64,000 bases of DNA, from assembly GCA_019925105.1 (NCBI GenBank), contig JAHGAU010000016.1:62001-126000 (forward strand), written 5' to 3'. Shown here piece after piece: positions 38,561-52,619 of the stretch. The translations under genes were made by a program, and so were the position numbers. A model generated the notes under the pieces. That model was not told where the DNA came from, ran no database searches, and saw only the letters and a list, made by a program, of their open reading frames with translations. Every line of letters starts with the position of its first letter. Positions within the stretch are counted from its first letter, which is position 1. Origin of the DNA: Niebla homalea (lineage: Eukaryota > Ascomycota > Lecanoromycetes > Lecanorales > Ramalinaceae).

Positions 38561-38700
38561 TAAGCTACGGCTTATAAATAACGTATACCAAGGCCCTTTA
38601 CTAAGGCCCTTTACCAAGGCCTAACGGCCTACCTTGGCGTAGCAATATAGCGCACCACTATAACGCCGGCGCAGAGATGGCGCTAGCTGCTAATATTATT
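38561..38700. repeat. GC-rich island with 13-bp direct repeats and an inverted repeat
   Basis: ccaaggcccttta at 38,588-38,600 is followed by ctaaggcccttta (38,601-38,613) and then ccaaggcc. An imperfect palindrome, ccaaggcctaacggcctaccttgg, spans 38,614-38,637. The island keeps normal CA and TG content amid RIP-mutated DNA. It could be the 5' LTR or leader of Gypsy-2, but no second copy was found in the window. Confidence 0.6.
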
Positions 38701-39683
38701 TTTACTTTATAACGCTTAATAAGGATTTAAAAGTGCGTTTACCTATATAAATACGTATTATATATAAAATCTGCCCGTTCTTCCTTAATATTAACGTATT
38801 TCTTATATCTTAATATAAATAAAGCAGATTTAAAACCGTTATTTTTTATTTATTATTTTATATCTCTTATAAAAATAAAAGTAAAAATACTTAAAAATGT
38901 TTCTTAGCCGTTAATATTTACGAGTTGCCCTTTATTTAATATAATAAGTCCGGGTAAAAGGATTTTAATAATATCCTTAAAGTCCGTACCGTATAACCTT
39001 AAGGTTAAAGGTAATATATTTATACGCCGCTTCCTTTCTTTTTAAGAAAGATTAATAATTATTATATAAATACTTAATAATACTTTATATATATTCCGGT
39101 ATAAATTAAAGTTATTAATAAATATTAAAACCGGAATATATAAAGAAGGACGTTTATTAAAATTTAATAATTTAAATTAATTCTAATTTATCCCGGATTA
39201 ATAATATTAACGATAGCGGGTTATAAAGCTTAACTTAACTATTATATATTTATTAAATTATATATACCTTATTATATAAAATTAATTATAATATATAATT
39301 TTTAATATATTTAAAGCGTTAATTATAGTAAATATCCGTAATAATATTATATATATTCTTTATAAAGATACCGTATTCTTTTTTTAATAAGAGAAAAAGT
39401 TTAATTAAGTTTTATTAAATAAGAAATAATTTAAACGTTAAATTAAGAAAATACTTAAAGTTATATAGCGGATAAATAAGGAGCTTTAAGGTATTAAGTT
39501 TAATAAAATTAATAATATAGTTAAACCCGACCGTAAAGATACGGCCGCAATAATATCTTTCTTTTTTAACGTAGTAATAATTTATTTAATCGTATTAATA
39601 TTTAATTAAGTCTAATAGTAATAATACCGTATTATTAGTTATTTTTATATATTAATTTAAATAAGCCTTAATAAAAGATCCTT
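38701..39683. other. RIP-mutated sequence, no gene recognised
   Basis: AT-rich DNA between the GC island and LINE copy C. No ORF, repeat match or domain could be identified. Confidence 0.5.
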
Positions 39684-39695
39684 AAATTAAAAAAT
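39684..39695 (+). repeat. Left target-site duplication of LINE C
   Basis: aaattaaaaaat recurs at 45,490-45,501 directly after the LINE tail. Confidence 0.8.
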
Positions 39696-42600
39696 GGAAA
39701 ATGGCGACGAACGAAGGGACCCCAGAGGTCCAAAATGATACGTATACGCATAGCTTTAGTAATAGTAAGAAAGGTATATTAAGTACGATAAGTAAAAATG
39801 GCATAATAGTTAAGAATAAGGTAGTAAACGGGTAAGTAACTTATATTAACAGAAATAATAATAACGCGTACGGGCAATATAATAATAATAAGCCGGATAA
39901 CGTTTAAAATAAATAAAGAAATTAAGGTTAATAAAATACGCGTATTAAAGCGTATAAAACGCGTAATAATAGGGCGGAGGTAATAAGTAAATAAAGGGGT
40001 AAAAACGCCGATACGGTATTAACGGTAAGGGGTATAAGCGGGGGAAAAGGCGGGAAGACCGCGGTAAAAGTATTATTAAGGGTATATAAAGGGGAAATAA
40101 AATTAATAAAAAGGATAGAACCTTAAGGGATTAAAGGTAAAAGGCGGAGACGGTACGTTACCCAGTAAATAAAGGCGAAAAAGCGATAAGGGAGGCAATA
40201 AAGGCCTTAAAAGGACTCCTTATAGTAAAGTAGAAGGATATTACGTTAAAGACCTAGCCGATACTATAGATTAAGCTAAGAAACGTAAAAGACTTTTATA
40301 TAAAAATAAAGGTAAAGCTAAGAAAAACGGAGCGACTATAAAGCTCTTAAAGGGTAATAATAAAGGCGTTAATAAAAAGTAAAGACGGCGGTTTAAGGTT
40401 AAGTATATAAAATAAAAGTATAAAAACGGTAACCTTTTAAATGAAAGAGAATTAAGTAATAAAAGTAATAAAGGGGGTATCCGCAGTAAAGAATAAGGAG
40501 ATAACGGAGGATAAAGCGGCCGTATTAAGGAAAATAAGGATAATAATAATCTGCCTATTTAATAACAAGGAAAAGAACGTAACGGTAAAAAAAAACCCGC
40601 TATAATTAATAAAGGCTTTTAAAATAATAACGGAACCGTTAATAAAATAAATTATTACGGTATATAAATTATAAAGTAAAAATATCCTCCTTAATATAAT
40701 GTCTTTAAAAATGAAAGAAAACTTAAAGAAATTTAAGGCTTAAATTAATAAAAAAAAATATAAATCGGTTAAGGTTTTAAGGTAATCGTTTACCGTTATA
40801 ATAAATAAGATATACCTTTTATATTTTAAGGAAATTAAGAGAGAGGTTACGTTAAGGAGTATAAAAAGGGAGAATATGGTTTTTTATTTAGGGCTTAAAA
40901 TCGTTAATTATAGGCTTCCGCCGGTAATAAAAAAATTTAATTCCTTAAAATATATAAAAAGGTATTTTATTATTATATTAAGTATAACGTTAATTAAAAT
41001 ATATAATAACGTCTTAAATAAAAAGATTATTAAAGGGGAATTTCTTAAAATTACTTAGTTATAAAATAAAGCAGTTAATATTTATTAATATTTTAAGTAT
41101 TAAAATTATAAATATATTATTATAAAATACTTTAATATTATAAGATATATAGTTTACGTTAAGGGTTATAATACCTATAAGTATATAGAACTAATAATTA
41201 AGGGGCTTATAAAGGGTATGTTTAAATACGTTATATATAATAAGGAAAGATACCCAGTATAAAATTCTAAATATATAATAAGGGTTAAAGAGATTAAATA
41301 TAAGGAGACCCGGATAATCGTGAAAATCCAACGGTATAATATATATAAGATTAATTTAATAAATTAATTAAAAATAACCTTAAAACGCGAGTTTAATTAA
41401 CCGAATAATAAAAGGTAAATAATAATAAAGAAAAGAAAGCTTTTTATAATCTTAATTTTAAGGACCGGCCGTTTTACGTCTTTAATAATAATTAGGAAAG
41501 TATTAAATTAGAAAATACTTAACTTTAATAAGAAATCCGTAACTTAAACGGATATAAAAGAGGGAGTTTTTATAAAGATTAATAAATAATATATTAATGT
41601 TTTTAAGAATAATATAATATAATATCCGTAACGAGGGAATTAAAGTAATAATATTAATATTTAAGTTTAAAGAAATTAAGGATATCGATATTATAATAAT
41701 ATAAGAATTACTATATAACTTATATATATATTTATTTATTAACCCGGGGGAGGAGTTTTATTTAGCCTTTAAAGGGGATAAAATAATTAAAATATACTTC
41801 TTTATAAATAAACGGCTTAATATAGATAATTAAGATATTATTTACTATAATAAAAACCTTTATATACTCCGTATTATAAAAAAAGGGGACTTAAAGGGCG
41901 ATTTTAATATTTATAATATATATAACCCGCCGTTAATTAATAAAGAAAAACTTTCTATAATACCGCTACTTAAAGAGGTCTTAATTACTTTAAATGAATA
42001 TATATTACTTAAAGACTTTAACCTATATTACTATATATAAAATGAAAAAAGGCATATAATAAATTATATTAAATTAAATAATTTATTAATAATTACCGCT
42101 TAAGTTAACCTTTTATTATTAATATTATAAGGGATTATTATATAAGAAAGTTATAAGTTTAAAATAATGATTAATCTAGCCTTTAATACGGAAAAGGTTG
42201 CCGGCGCAGTCGTAATATATAGGCTATAAAAGGACTTAAAATATAACTCAGATTATATACTAATATAAATAACTTTAAATTAAACCGTTAATATAACCCT
42301 ATTATTACCGGTAAGGAAAACGTAAAAGACGGTTAAAGAAATAAAGGTTTATATAAAAACGGAGGAAATAATAATATAATTTACGGACCTCCCTTAATTA
42401 AATAATAAAAACCGGATTAATTTCTTTATAAAGCGAATAATAAAAATATTAAATAAGGTAATTAATAAAATTATCTTAATAATAAAATCCTCTTAAAAAG
42501 TTAAAACCTATTAAAATAAAAAATATATAACTATAATTATAAAAGCGAAAAGACTAATTAAGTAAACTTTTAAATATAAAAACCAGGAAATACTTAATTA

Positions 42601-45489
42601 ATTAAAAATTATTTAAAAAAAAAAGGAAAGGATTATTAAGAAAGTTAAATAAATATACTTTTAATTTACGGTATATAACTTAATAATTTTACCTCGTAAT
42701 ATTTAAAAGTTAATAAAATATAATAGAAAATAAAGTAAGAAATTAAAGTTTATCCTTAAATTCTTATTTTTTAAGAGACCCGATAATATATTAATTAATA
42801 CCTTTAATAAAAAGATTAAGGCCCTTAAAAAAACATTTTTCCCCTTTCCGCCAGAAATTAATTTAAATAATATTAATAATACTATATATTCCGACCCCGT
42901 ATTAATAAATAAGGTAATAATATAAGATATAATAATTAAAGCGATCAATAAATTAAAGAAGGATAAAGCCCCGGAACCGAATAAAATTCTTAATAAATTC
43001 CTGGTAATAATAACCTTACCGTTTAAAAAGGTTTTTATTTACCTTTTTTAAGTATATTTTAACGTTAATTATTATTTACGTAAGTTTAAGGAAATAAAGA
43101 TAATTATCCTTAAAAAGCTTATTAAGCCGGATTACTTTAAGGTAAAGTCTTATAGACTTATTATACTTTTATATACGCTAAAGAAAGCCTTAAAAATAAT
43201 AATAATAAAAATCCTTAATAATTATATAAAGAATTATGGACTTCTCCCCGATTAATAAATAAAAGTAAAAAAAAATAAATTAATAGAAATAGTTTTTAAA
43301 GGATTAATTAATAACGTATATATAATATAAAATTACGGGAAAAAACATATTATAAGTCTTTTTTCTCTTAATATTATAAGTGTTTTTAATAAAATAAATT
43401 ATTAAAGGTTACTATATAACTTAAGGAAGAAAAGGATATTATCCTTCTTAATTAAATAAATGAAAAGTTTTTTAAGTAATTAAGCTATATCGATTAACCT
43501 AGGATAAAAGATAAGCTTAATAAAGCCCGCTATAATAAGGATTCCTTAAAGATTACCTATTTCTCCTATATTATTCTTATTCTTTAACGGTCCTTTAATT
43601 AAAAAGCTTATTAAGTTAAAATAAAAGGTTTAAGTTAAAGGCTTTATTAATAACGTTTATTTCTTAGCTTATAATATTTCTATACGGATAAATTATTTAG
43701 AATTAAAATAGGCTTATAAAGTCTATCTTCGGTAAGCAAGAATTTACGGGGTTTAATTTATACCATATAAATACAAGCTTATTTATATAATTAAAAGCCC
43801 GAAGTTATATAATATAATAATTATAGTAAACCTGGGTAAAGTTGCGGTAAAGCCGGATGCTAATATTAAAGTCCTTAACCTTTAAGTAAATAAGAAATTT
43901 AACTAAAAAGACTATATAAAAAAGGTTTAAAAGAAAATAACTTTATAAGAAAAAGGCCTTATTTATTTCGCCGTATCGATATAAGGAATTACGTTATAAA
44001 AGGCCCGGACTATTTACCAGGCTATAATAAAGTTAACTATAATATATATTACGGCTATTTAATATATACTTAAAAGTACTCTAAGATATAAAAAAGAGTT
44101 TATTTAAATATTATAAAAAGTCCAGAATCGGTATTTAAAAGTAATTAACGGTATTTATAAAGTAACCTTAATCCCAGTATTAAAGTTTAAGGTTTTTATA
44201 TTATTAATTAAGGTTTTATTAAATTAAATAATCGTTTAAATAAAGTTAAAGAAATATATATACTTAATTACAATAATAGGAAACGGATGGATCCGCCAGA
44301 ATCTTAATAAGCTTAAAGTTAAAAAGAATAAATTAAAGATATTTATCTCCCTTTTTATTAAGATAAAGTAGGAATAAATTAAGAAGGAAGTTAACTTTAT
44401 CGGCATCTTAAAGGCTAGCTTAAACGGGTATAAATTCTTATTAAACGTAAAAAAGACTAAGATTAAAAGGATTTAAAGAATAAAGGTTATAACGATTACT
44501 TTATAAGTTATAATAAAGTAAACCGAGCGTTAACGGAGATATAAAGACTTTATATTTTAAAGTTATTATTACTTAGCTTTTAACGATAAAAAGATTATTA
44601 ATAAGTATTTCCGTTATTATAATATTATAAAAAAGGGTAATAACGTATTAACGATTTAACTCCGGACGGGTAAAAACGGTTTAACTTACTTCCTATTTAT
44701 TATATATACCGGGGGTTAGATAAACGCCGGATATAAATACGGATAAAGGAAGTAAAATACTATATATATCTTTATTTCTTATTTTTTATTTACGGAAATT
44801 AAATTAAAACTTATCGTAAAAGTTAATACTTATAATTATTATTAAATATTATTTATAAAGTAAAGTATCCGGATAATTACTAAGTTTATAATATTTACCG
44901 GACTATTATTATAATTTAATTTTATTATAAAGATAAATAAAATTATTAAAGACCTTATAAAAAAGGTTTATTATTAATTAAGGAAAAAAAGAGAAGCGGA
45001 AACCAGCTATATTAATTATATAAACCGGAAAGCATTTTTTATAGCCATAAGGATATAATAATAAACGCTTATTAAAAGTCTTTAAAGGAATTAACGGCGA
45101 TAATAATATAAAAAGGATATATAATAAGCGCATAAATATTAATAAAGATATTTAAAGGTACTATATAAGGTTAAAGTAATATAAATATATAAAGGAGCGG
45201 AAAAACAATAAGCTTAAGGATAGCCCCTATAAAAATACGGTTATAATATTACGGATTTTCTTAGGGGAATTAAAATATAGGAAGTATATAAATAGATTAC
45301 CATTCTTTAAATAACCGTTAATATCCTTTACCCTAAAGGATAGAGGGTAAAGGCCTGGTGGATACTAGTTTTTGCCTTAACGTTATAAGTATCAGGTTTT
45401 TACGGTTATTAATAAGGCTAAAAGGCCGCGTATTAAGGAACGCCGGAATTAGCTTAGCTAGACCCGTAGTATAAATTAATCAATCAATC
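39696..45489 (+). mobile_element. LINE copy C, full length (5.8 kb)
   Basis: Full-length Tad-like LINE from the atggcgacgaacgaaggga block (39,701) to the AATC tail, with a 12-bp target duplication on both sides. It is the best preserved of the copies in GC content, so it is the best reference for aligning A, A', B, E and F. It is still full of RIP stops. Confidence 0.9.
41580..45070 (+). pseudogene. LINE C ORF2 remnant: endonuclease and reverse transcriptase
   Basis: The endonuclease motif LKDFNLYYYI lies near 42,010 (ancestral DFNxHH). The RT block DKAPEPNKILNKFL starts near 42,962. The RT active site is now FINNVYFLAY near 43,643. The C-terminal GKNGL block lies near 44,665. Motif order and spacing match LINE B. 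No continuous frame remains. Confidence 0.78.
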
Positions 45490-45501
45490 AAATTAAAAAA
45501 T

Positions 45502-48500
45502 AATAGAGTTCTATCGGGTTATTTACTTAATAAATTATATTTATATAAATTTTACTTAAAAAGCTAATAAATAATAATATCGTAATAAAGAAATTAATAA
45601 AATTAAAAAATATTATTTTTTCCTTAAGCTTATTATTAACCTCGTTTTTATTAAGTAACTTTTTAACGTTAAGTTAAATTTTTACTTTTTATAATTTAAT
45701 ATCTAATAACTATTCCTTTATATACTTTTTAACCGTTCTTATTATATGTAATAATTATTTTAATTTATTTAAATTAATAAGTAATATGAAAACTTTAAAT
45801 AAACTTTAATAGTAGTCTTTATTAAGACCGGTAATTTAATATTAAAGTATAAAAGCTATATAAAAAGTTAATTCTATAATATATATTTTAAATTATATAA
45901 CTTTAATAAAAAGGTTAAATATTGAAAATCGCTGAAATAAAGGAAATATATTTAAGTTAATATTAAAAGTTACAGAAATAAATATTAATTCCTCGATTTA
46001 TAATTTATTAAAGTTATTATCGAAGTCTTTAATTAAAGGTAACGGAGGTAAATCATTATATAACGATATATTATTAATATTATTATTTAAATTATCTTTA
46101 AATCCGTTAAAATTAAAATTAAAATTATTTATATTACGTTTATTTTTTAATTAAGTATTTTTAATAAATTTTAAGATTATATTTATTAAGTTAATTATAT
46201 TTTCTGGCTTACGGTCGGTAATTAGCTTTAATAACGTAAGCTATTACTTAAATTCCTTTTCCTTTATTTTAATAAGTAGTTTATACTTTATATTATCGTT
46301 AACGGTATTTAATTTTAAAGAAGCCGTTATTCTATTAACTTTACCGATATAAAAAGTAATTATACGTTTTTTCGGTTATCGTAAATTATTAAAAGGTTTT
46401 ATATTAATATTAAATAATTAAGAAACGAATAAAAATAAGATATTATAAAATATAATTATAAATACTTAAGATTTAAAGATTAATAAAGCAATAATAAATT
46501 AAGTAATTAAAGTATAAAAGGTAAAATTTAATAGGCTTATAAATAAGGCTGGGGGCAAATAGGAGACCTTAGGAGACTTTAAAGACTCATAAATTTTTTT
46601 TAATTTTTTTTGGGAAAAGTTAAAGTTGTTTACTTAATAAGAAGTTTACGATAAATTAAAAATATAATATATAAAGTATATATAAAATTATTAAATAATA
46701 AATATATAAATTAAGGTAATTTAGTTAAATATATATAATAAATATCCTGCTTTTAATTAATCCGATTAAGGATTTACTTTAAGTTAAGATTACGAGGTAA
46801 GCGTATATATAGTATAAGATCCTGTTAAATACTTAAAGCCTATAAAACCAAGGGAGTAAATATAAGGGTGATTTTTAAAGCAAGTATACGGCAATAAAAC
46901 CATACGTGAAGTTAATATATATAAAACCGTAATATATTTAGTTATTAAGGATATTAAAATCGATAAGGGTATATAAAGGGTTTCGTTATAAGGTATTTAC
47001 CAGGTTATATAATATAAAATGGAGGGTATTTTATATATTTATTAATAAAAAAGGATATATTATAATCGATATTAATAAAGTATTTAACTTAATAAGGCAA
47101 TTTTAACTTAATAAAAGGCTTATATACTTATAGGCTTATAATTTAGCTTTAAGAATATTAATTCGGCTATATATAATAATCTTAAATAGGAATAAGTTTA
47201 CGATTAAAGTCTTTAATATAATTATAATATAATAAGAATAAAATATAAAAATAAGTAATATTAAAACAGCAAATTTAAAATTTAAGGAAAAATAGTTTAA
47301 AGATATTAATTAACTTTTTTATAAATGGTATTATTACCTTAATAATACTAAATACTTACCTATAATTATCTCTTATAATTCTTTAATACCTTTAATTTAT
47401 ATTAAGTTTTAAGTAAATAATAAAATTTTATAAACGCAATATTAAGATTTAGCTTTATATTACGCGGTAACTATATTACCTTGGATTAACCTTAAATTTC
47501 TATAGTAAGCTTAAAGTTACATAAGGATTATATACTTATTATATAGATTAATATAATTAATACGTGGATATTGGATTTTTATAATATTATTATATATATA
47601 TTAAAATTCTTAATCTTTAAAAATATTAAGCTTTATACCTATTTACGGATAGTATCGTTATCGATTTATTTATATTATTTACCTTCCTTATATTACTTAT
47701 TAATTAAATTATATATTTATTACTTCTTCATCTATATTTATATAATGGTCATTTAATTATTACGTACCTATATACGTTTCTTCTTGGTGATTATATAGTA
47801 ACGATAATATTAAAACTTTAAATATTAAATTACTTATAGAAACTTTTTAATATAAAATTACTTAATATTAAAAAATCACCCGTATTAATATTAATTATTT
47901 ACGAAGACGATAATAATAATAATATTAATTAAATAAATAATACCGTAAGCAGTTAAGTTCATTAAAAAGTATAAACGAAAAAAAATAAAAGAAAAGTTAA
48001 TAAATAATTTATTATAGAAGCTTTAATTACTTATAAATATTAAAATACTTTATTAACAACTATTCCGAAGGAAAACAAATTAGATTAATTTAAAAACGAT
48101 AAAGGAGAGGATAAGGTAAATTAGGTTATACGTTTTTCAATTTTAAAAAAGTTAAAAGAACCAAAAGTTAAAAGCTTAAAAAAGTAGAAGCATATAATAA
48201 ATAAAAATGAAGTTAAGTAACTTAAAAATAAAACAAAAAATAAGGAAAATAAATTAAATTAAATTATACGGGTTGAAATATAAAAAAAGTTAAAAGTTAA
48301 AAGATTAAAAAAGTAAAAGCAGAAAAAAGCACTTAAAATATAAATATAAAATTAAAATAAAAACGGATATTAAGACCGAAATATATCGAGTAATAAAGCT
48401 TTTTTTATTATAGAAAAGCTTTCTTATAAAGAAAAAAACTTATTGCTTATAATTTAAAAAAGACTTAAAAAGATTATTTATTTATTTTATATATATTTCT

Positions 48501-50825
48501 TATAAGATTTTAAACTAAATAAATTTACGCTATTTACCAATATCTTTAAGTTAAACTTCTTGAAATTCATTATTGGTATACCATAAGTTATATTAAGGAT
48601 TAAGACTTATAAGATTAATTAAAAAAAACATATAGTTATAAAAATAAAAATAAGTACGGTCCACCTTTTAAATAATTATAATTAAAAAATTAAAAGCGAT
48701 ATCTTAAAGAGATTATAGATTTATTAGAAAATATCCAATTACGTATTTCTATATTAACTAATTATTTAATACGTATAATAAAATCAGAATTTTCTATATC
48801 CCGGTTTAAGTTAATTTTTGACTTCATTTATAAAATTATTAATATAAATAAAATAGCTTAAGATTAAAGCTATTTATTATATTTCCGCTATAAATATTAT
48901 TTATAAATAATATTTTTATATTTAAATATATTTATTTTTATTTAAAACTTTAATATAATTTAACCGTATAAGTAAAATTATATATCGATTAATTTAAGGA
49001 TTTAAAACGATTTATTAAGTTCTTATATTTTAAGGAGTACCTTTTAATATAGATTAATAATATATCGGATACCTTAGATTTTATATATATTATAATAAAT
49101 ATATTCATTTAAGTAATAATAAGAAAAAGGAAATAAAATAAAAATTTAAAAATCCCGAAGTTAAATAATAACCTTTTATATACCTAGCTATCGGATTTAA
49201 AAGTTAAAGAGGACTTAAAACGGAAGAAGTTATAATTAAAGGATAAGAAAGTAAAGGAACGTTATATTATTATAAAGGAAAAAAAAAATAAAGGCATATC
49301 GTATTACCGTTAAGGAAATTAAAGATAAAATATAGAATCTAAAGCTTATTATTAAGGCCTTTTTTTAACTTCGTTATTAACCTGGAGAAACGGTAAGGTT
49401 CTTAAATTAAATAAACCGTAAAATAAAAAATCTTAAAAAGGAGATATTATTAACGTAAGATAATAAACTTAATACGGGGCTATTTATACAATATCTTAAT
49501 AAAGAAAAAAAGAATTAATTTATTATTTATATCTTATCTATAGAAAAGAAGGATCCGTTATCGGAGGATAAAGAATAAAGTATAATATATATTTAATATA
49601 ATAATTCTCATTAATAAGTTACGATTAATAATTTAAATAATAATATACTTATTATATAACATAATAAACGATTTACTTTTTAACTATTAATTATTATAAA
49701 TATAATACCTTTATATAATTAACTAATATATAAGATATAAGACTTATATTATTTATCCTTTAAAATATTAAAATATTTTAATATTCATTTTGCTTTTTTT
49801 ATTTATATTGCTTAATTTACTTACGCTATTTATATTATTTACCCTATATAACTATAACTTAATCTTACTATTTTCGAATTTCTGAATCTAATATTCTTTA
49901 TATATAATTACCGGCATTATTTATAATATTATTATAATTTTATTTATATATCTTTTGCTGTATTTCGTTATTAAAACCTTATAATATCCCCGGAGCCCCT
50001 TAATTATAAGCCCTGAAAAAGCGCCTTAATTAAGTACTTTAAATAAGAACCCTAAATATACCCTTAGTATAAGCCCTAAAATATATTACTTTAATATATC
50101 GTCGCATTAATTTATATAGCTTAGGATACTATAGCTTTTATATAATACTTATAAAGTAAATTAATTATTTAAAATGGTTTTAAAATTATAACACTATAAA
50201 ATAATTTAAAATTAAGTACCTTAAAATTATAACGTTAAAATTTAATTATAACCCAGATTTTACCTTAGAATTATAACGTTAAATTTAATAGATATTCTTA
50301 AAATTAACCTTAAAGGCGTTTATTTAAGCCTTCGCCCTATTTACCTTAAGTTTAACCAAGTTACGTACTAGGTACCTTATTATTATTCAGAATTTCCTCT
50401 TTATAAATCCTTATTTCTTAATTATAGTAATTAATAAATATAAACGTTATAATATACCGTTAACTATATATATAACGCCCCTCGTAAATACCTATTTCTT
50501 TATAAAAGGGTATATAAGTAGACTGGCGGATAAAGACTACCCTTTAAAAAGGGGGTTAAAAAGGGTTAAAGCGGCTATAACTTATTTACGAAAAGCTTTA
50601 TTAAAGTATTTATAGTTATAACTTATCCTTAAGGAGTTATCGGTTATTTATAAAGAGTTCCGTTAAAATATTATAATTCGTTTCTAAAGATAAATACGTA
50701 TATTTAAATAAAGTATTTAAATAGTCCTTAAATAAATATATTATAACTATCTTACTCTTTATTATATAGTTCTTATGCTTTTTACCTCCCGGGGTATTTT
50801 CGGATATTAAGAAATTTTTAAAGTT
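45502..50825. other. Unidentified RIP-mutated region, 5.3 kb
   Basis: It does not match any other repeat in the window. Through-stop translation of the plus strand between about 46,620 and 47,300 gives a long stretch with normal protein-like composition (for example FRYKVFTRLYNIKWRVFYIF near 46,980-47,040 and YIIIDINKVFNLI near 47,050-47,100). This suggests a former coding region. I do not recognise the family. The 61-codon ORF at 47,571-47,756 is probably a chance opening. Confidence 0.45.
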
Positions 50826-51023
50826 ACTTTAAAGCCGCTTTAATATTACTTTAACGCCGCTTTAATGTTACGTTAAAGTTGCGTTAAAACCGCATTAAAG
50901 CTACTTTAACGTTATTTTCAATTTAGAATTACTTTAAAGATACTTTAAAGACGCTTATAAGAATATACTACTTTAACGCGAATTTAACGCTGGTTTAACG
51001 TGCCTTTAACTGGTCTTTGAACT
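50826..51023 (+). repeat. 11-bp-period minisatellite
   Basis: Eight consecutive 11-bp units (consensus like RCKTTAAMGYY) occupy 50,826-50,913. After a short degenerate spacer, about five more units built on TTTAACG follow from about 50,970 to 51,023. Units vary mostly at C/T and G/A sites. The right end has little RIP damage. Confidence 0.8.
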
Positions 51024-51082
51024 AGAAGCGCCTTCTACTACCAGTTGATGGGACGTTGAGAAACTTATGATTTCCCCTAAGG

Positions 51083-52398
51083 TAAAGGAGAAAACAATAA
51101 TATTAAAGAAAATAAAAACGGTAATAATTTACTTATTAAGTATTAATAAAAAGAATATAATTATAAAAATAAACCTTTTATAATTAATAAAAGCGTTTTA
51201 TATAATAAAAAAGCCTTTAACAGAATAAATTATCGTAATACGTAAACTATAAAGTAATAATATCCTCTTTAATATAACGTCTTTAAAAGTAAAAGAAAAA
51301 TTAAAGAGATTAAAAGAATAAACCTATAAGGGAAAGTTTAAGATTATAAAGGTATTAAAGTAATTATTAATCATCGCGGTAAATAAAATATATTTAATAA
51401 AATTTATAAAAAAAGAAAAAGAATTTACCTTAAAACGTATAGAAAAAAAGAATTCGGTTCTTTATTTTAAGTTAAAGATCGTTAATTATAAACTCCCTTT
51501 TATAATAAAAAACCAGATACTTTTAACCGGATAAAAAGATACTTTATAATTATCTTATATATAAGATTAATAAGGGTATATATTAATATTCTTAATAAAA
51601 GGGTAATAAAAAGTAAGTTTTTAAAGTTGATTAAACCATAAAATAAAGTAATAAATATTTATTAATACTTTAAATATTAAAGATATAAATATATTATTAT
51701 AAAGTATTTAAATAAGATTAAATACATAATATATGTTAAAGATTATAATACTTATAAGTATGCGGGCTTAATAATAAAGGGTTAAATAAAGAATACCTTA
51801 AAATATATTATTTATAATAAGGATAATTATTTAACTTAAAAATCTAAATATATTATTAAAGTTAAAGAAATCCAGGAAAAAAAGTAAAAATTATAATTGA
51901 AGTTTAACGTTATAATTTATATAAATCGGAATTAATAACATAATTAAAAATAGTCTTAAAACGTAAATTAAATTATTTAAATAAAGAAGGATAAATAATA
52001 ATAAAAAATAAAATAAAAAAGAAAAAGCTTTTTATAATATTAATTTTAAAAGTTAACCGTTTTAAGTTAATTATAATAACCCGAAAGGTATTAAATTAAA
52101 AGATATTTAATTTTGATAAAAAGCTTATAACTTAAATAAGCGTTAAAAAGGAAATCCTTATAAAAATCAATAAATAATATATTAATACTTTTTAAAATAA
52201 TATAATATAACGTTTATAATAAGGTAATTAAGGTAATATTACTGATATTTAAGTTTAAGGAAATAAAAAACGTTAATATTATAATAATATAGGAATTATT
52301 ATATAACTTATATATATATTTATTTATTAATTTAAAGAAGGGATTTTATTTAACCTTTAAAAAGGATAAAATAATGAAAATATACTTCTTTATAAATT
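51083..52398 (+). mobile_element. LINE copy F, internal fragment cut at 52,398
   Basis: It matches LINE B from about 9,890 to 11,205 (end of ORF1 and start of ORF2). Similarity ends abruptly after aaatatacttctttataaat. In copies B and C the LINE continues from this point with aaacggttta or aaacggctta, but here unrelated GC-rich DNA starts. The 5' end is truncated and the 3' half is missing from the window, which points to an insertion or breakpoint at 52,398/52,399. Confidence 0.85.
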
Positions 52399-52619
52399 TT
52401 AACGGGGGGACGGCATAAAGAATGCCACTTTCGGCTGGACCGGACGCTGCTTTTGACGTCCTTTTTGCCAGGCTGATCGCCCACTAGCCCTCCACCGTGC
52501 TCTTGATCGTTCCTGCATTAGCGCGACTAGCGCATCTGTGGCTTATAGCCTGGCGCTTCCACCGTAAAGTTATGTTATAAGACCTTTCCTCCCCTCCTTA
52601 ATATAATCGATATAGGATC
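52399..52619 (+). other. Unmutated leader upstream of the DUF3435 gene; candidate element edge
   Basis: The composition switches within a few bases from RIP-mutated LINE to ordinary DNA. It begins tttaacggggggac and is followed by a small hairpin (ggcat-aaaga-atgcc). This 220 bp separates the LINE breakpoint from the DUF3435-like reading frame, as expected for the terminal and promoter region of a captain-led element. Element termini cannot be proved without the other end. Confidence 0.5.

Noticed and set aside
40876..41058. 60-codon plus-strand frame in LINE C
   Set aside because: It is a surviving open piece of the LINE coding region, not an independent gene.
50000..50110. Telomere-like taagccct/aaccct words
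   Set aside because: Only a few scattered, irregular copies; no array, and RIP-mutated context.
1..52398. Possibility that the AT-rich DNA is mitochondrial
   Set aside because: Retained CG pairs with CA/TG depletion, LTR elements, LINEs and target duplications fit RIP-mutated nuclear DNA; no mitochondrial gene or tRNA cluster was seen.
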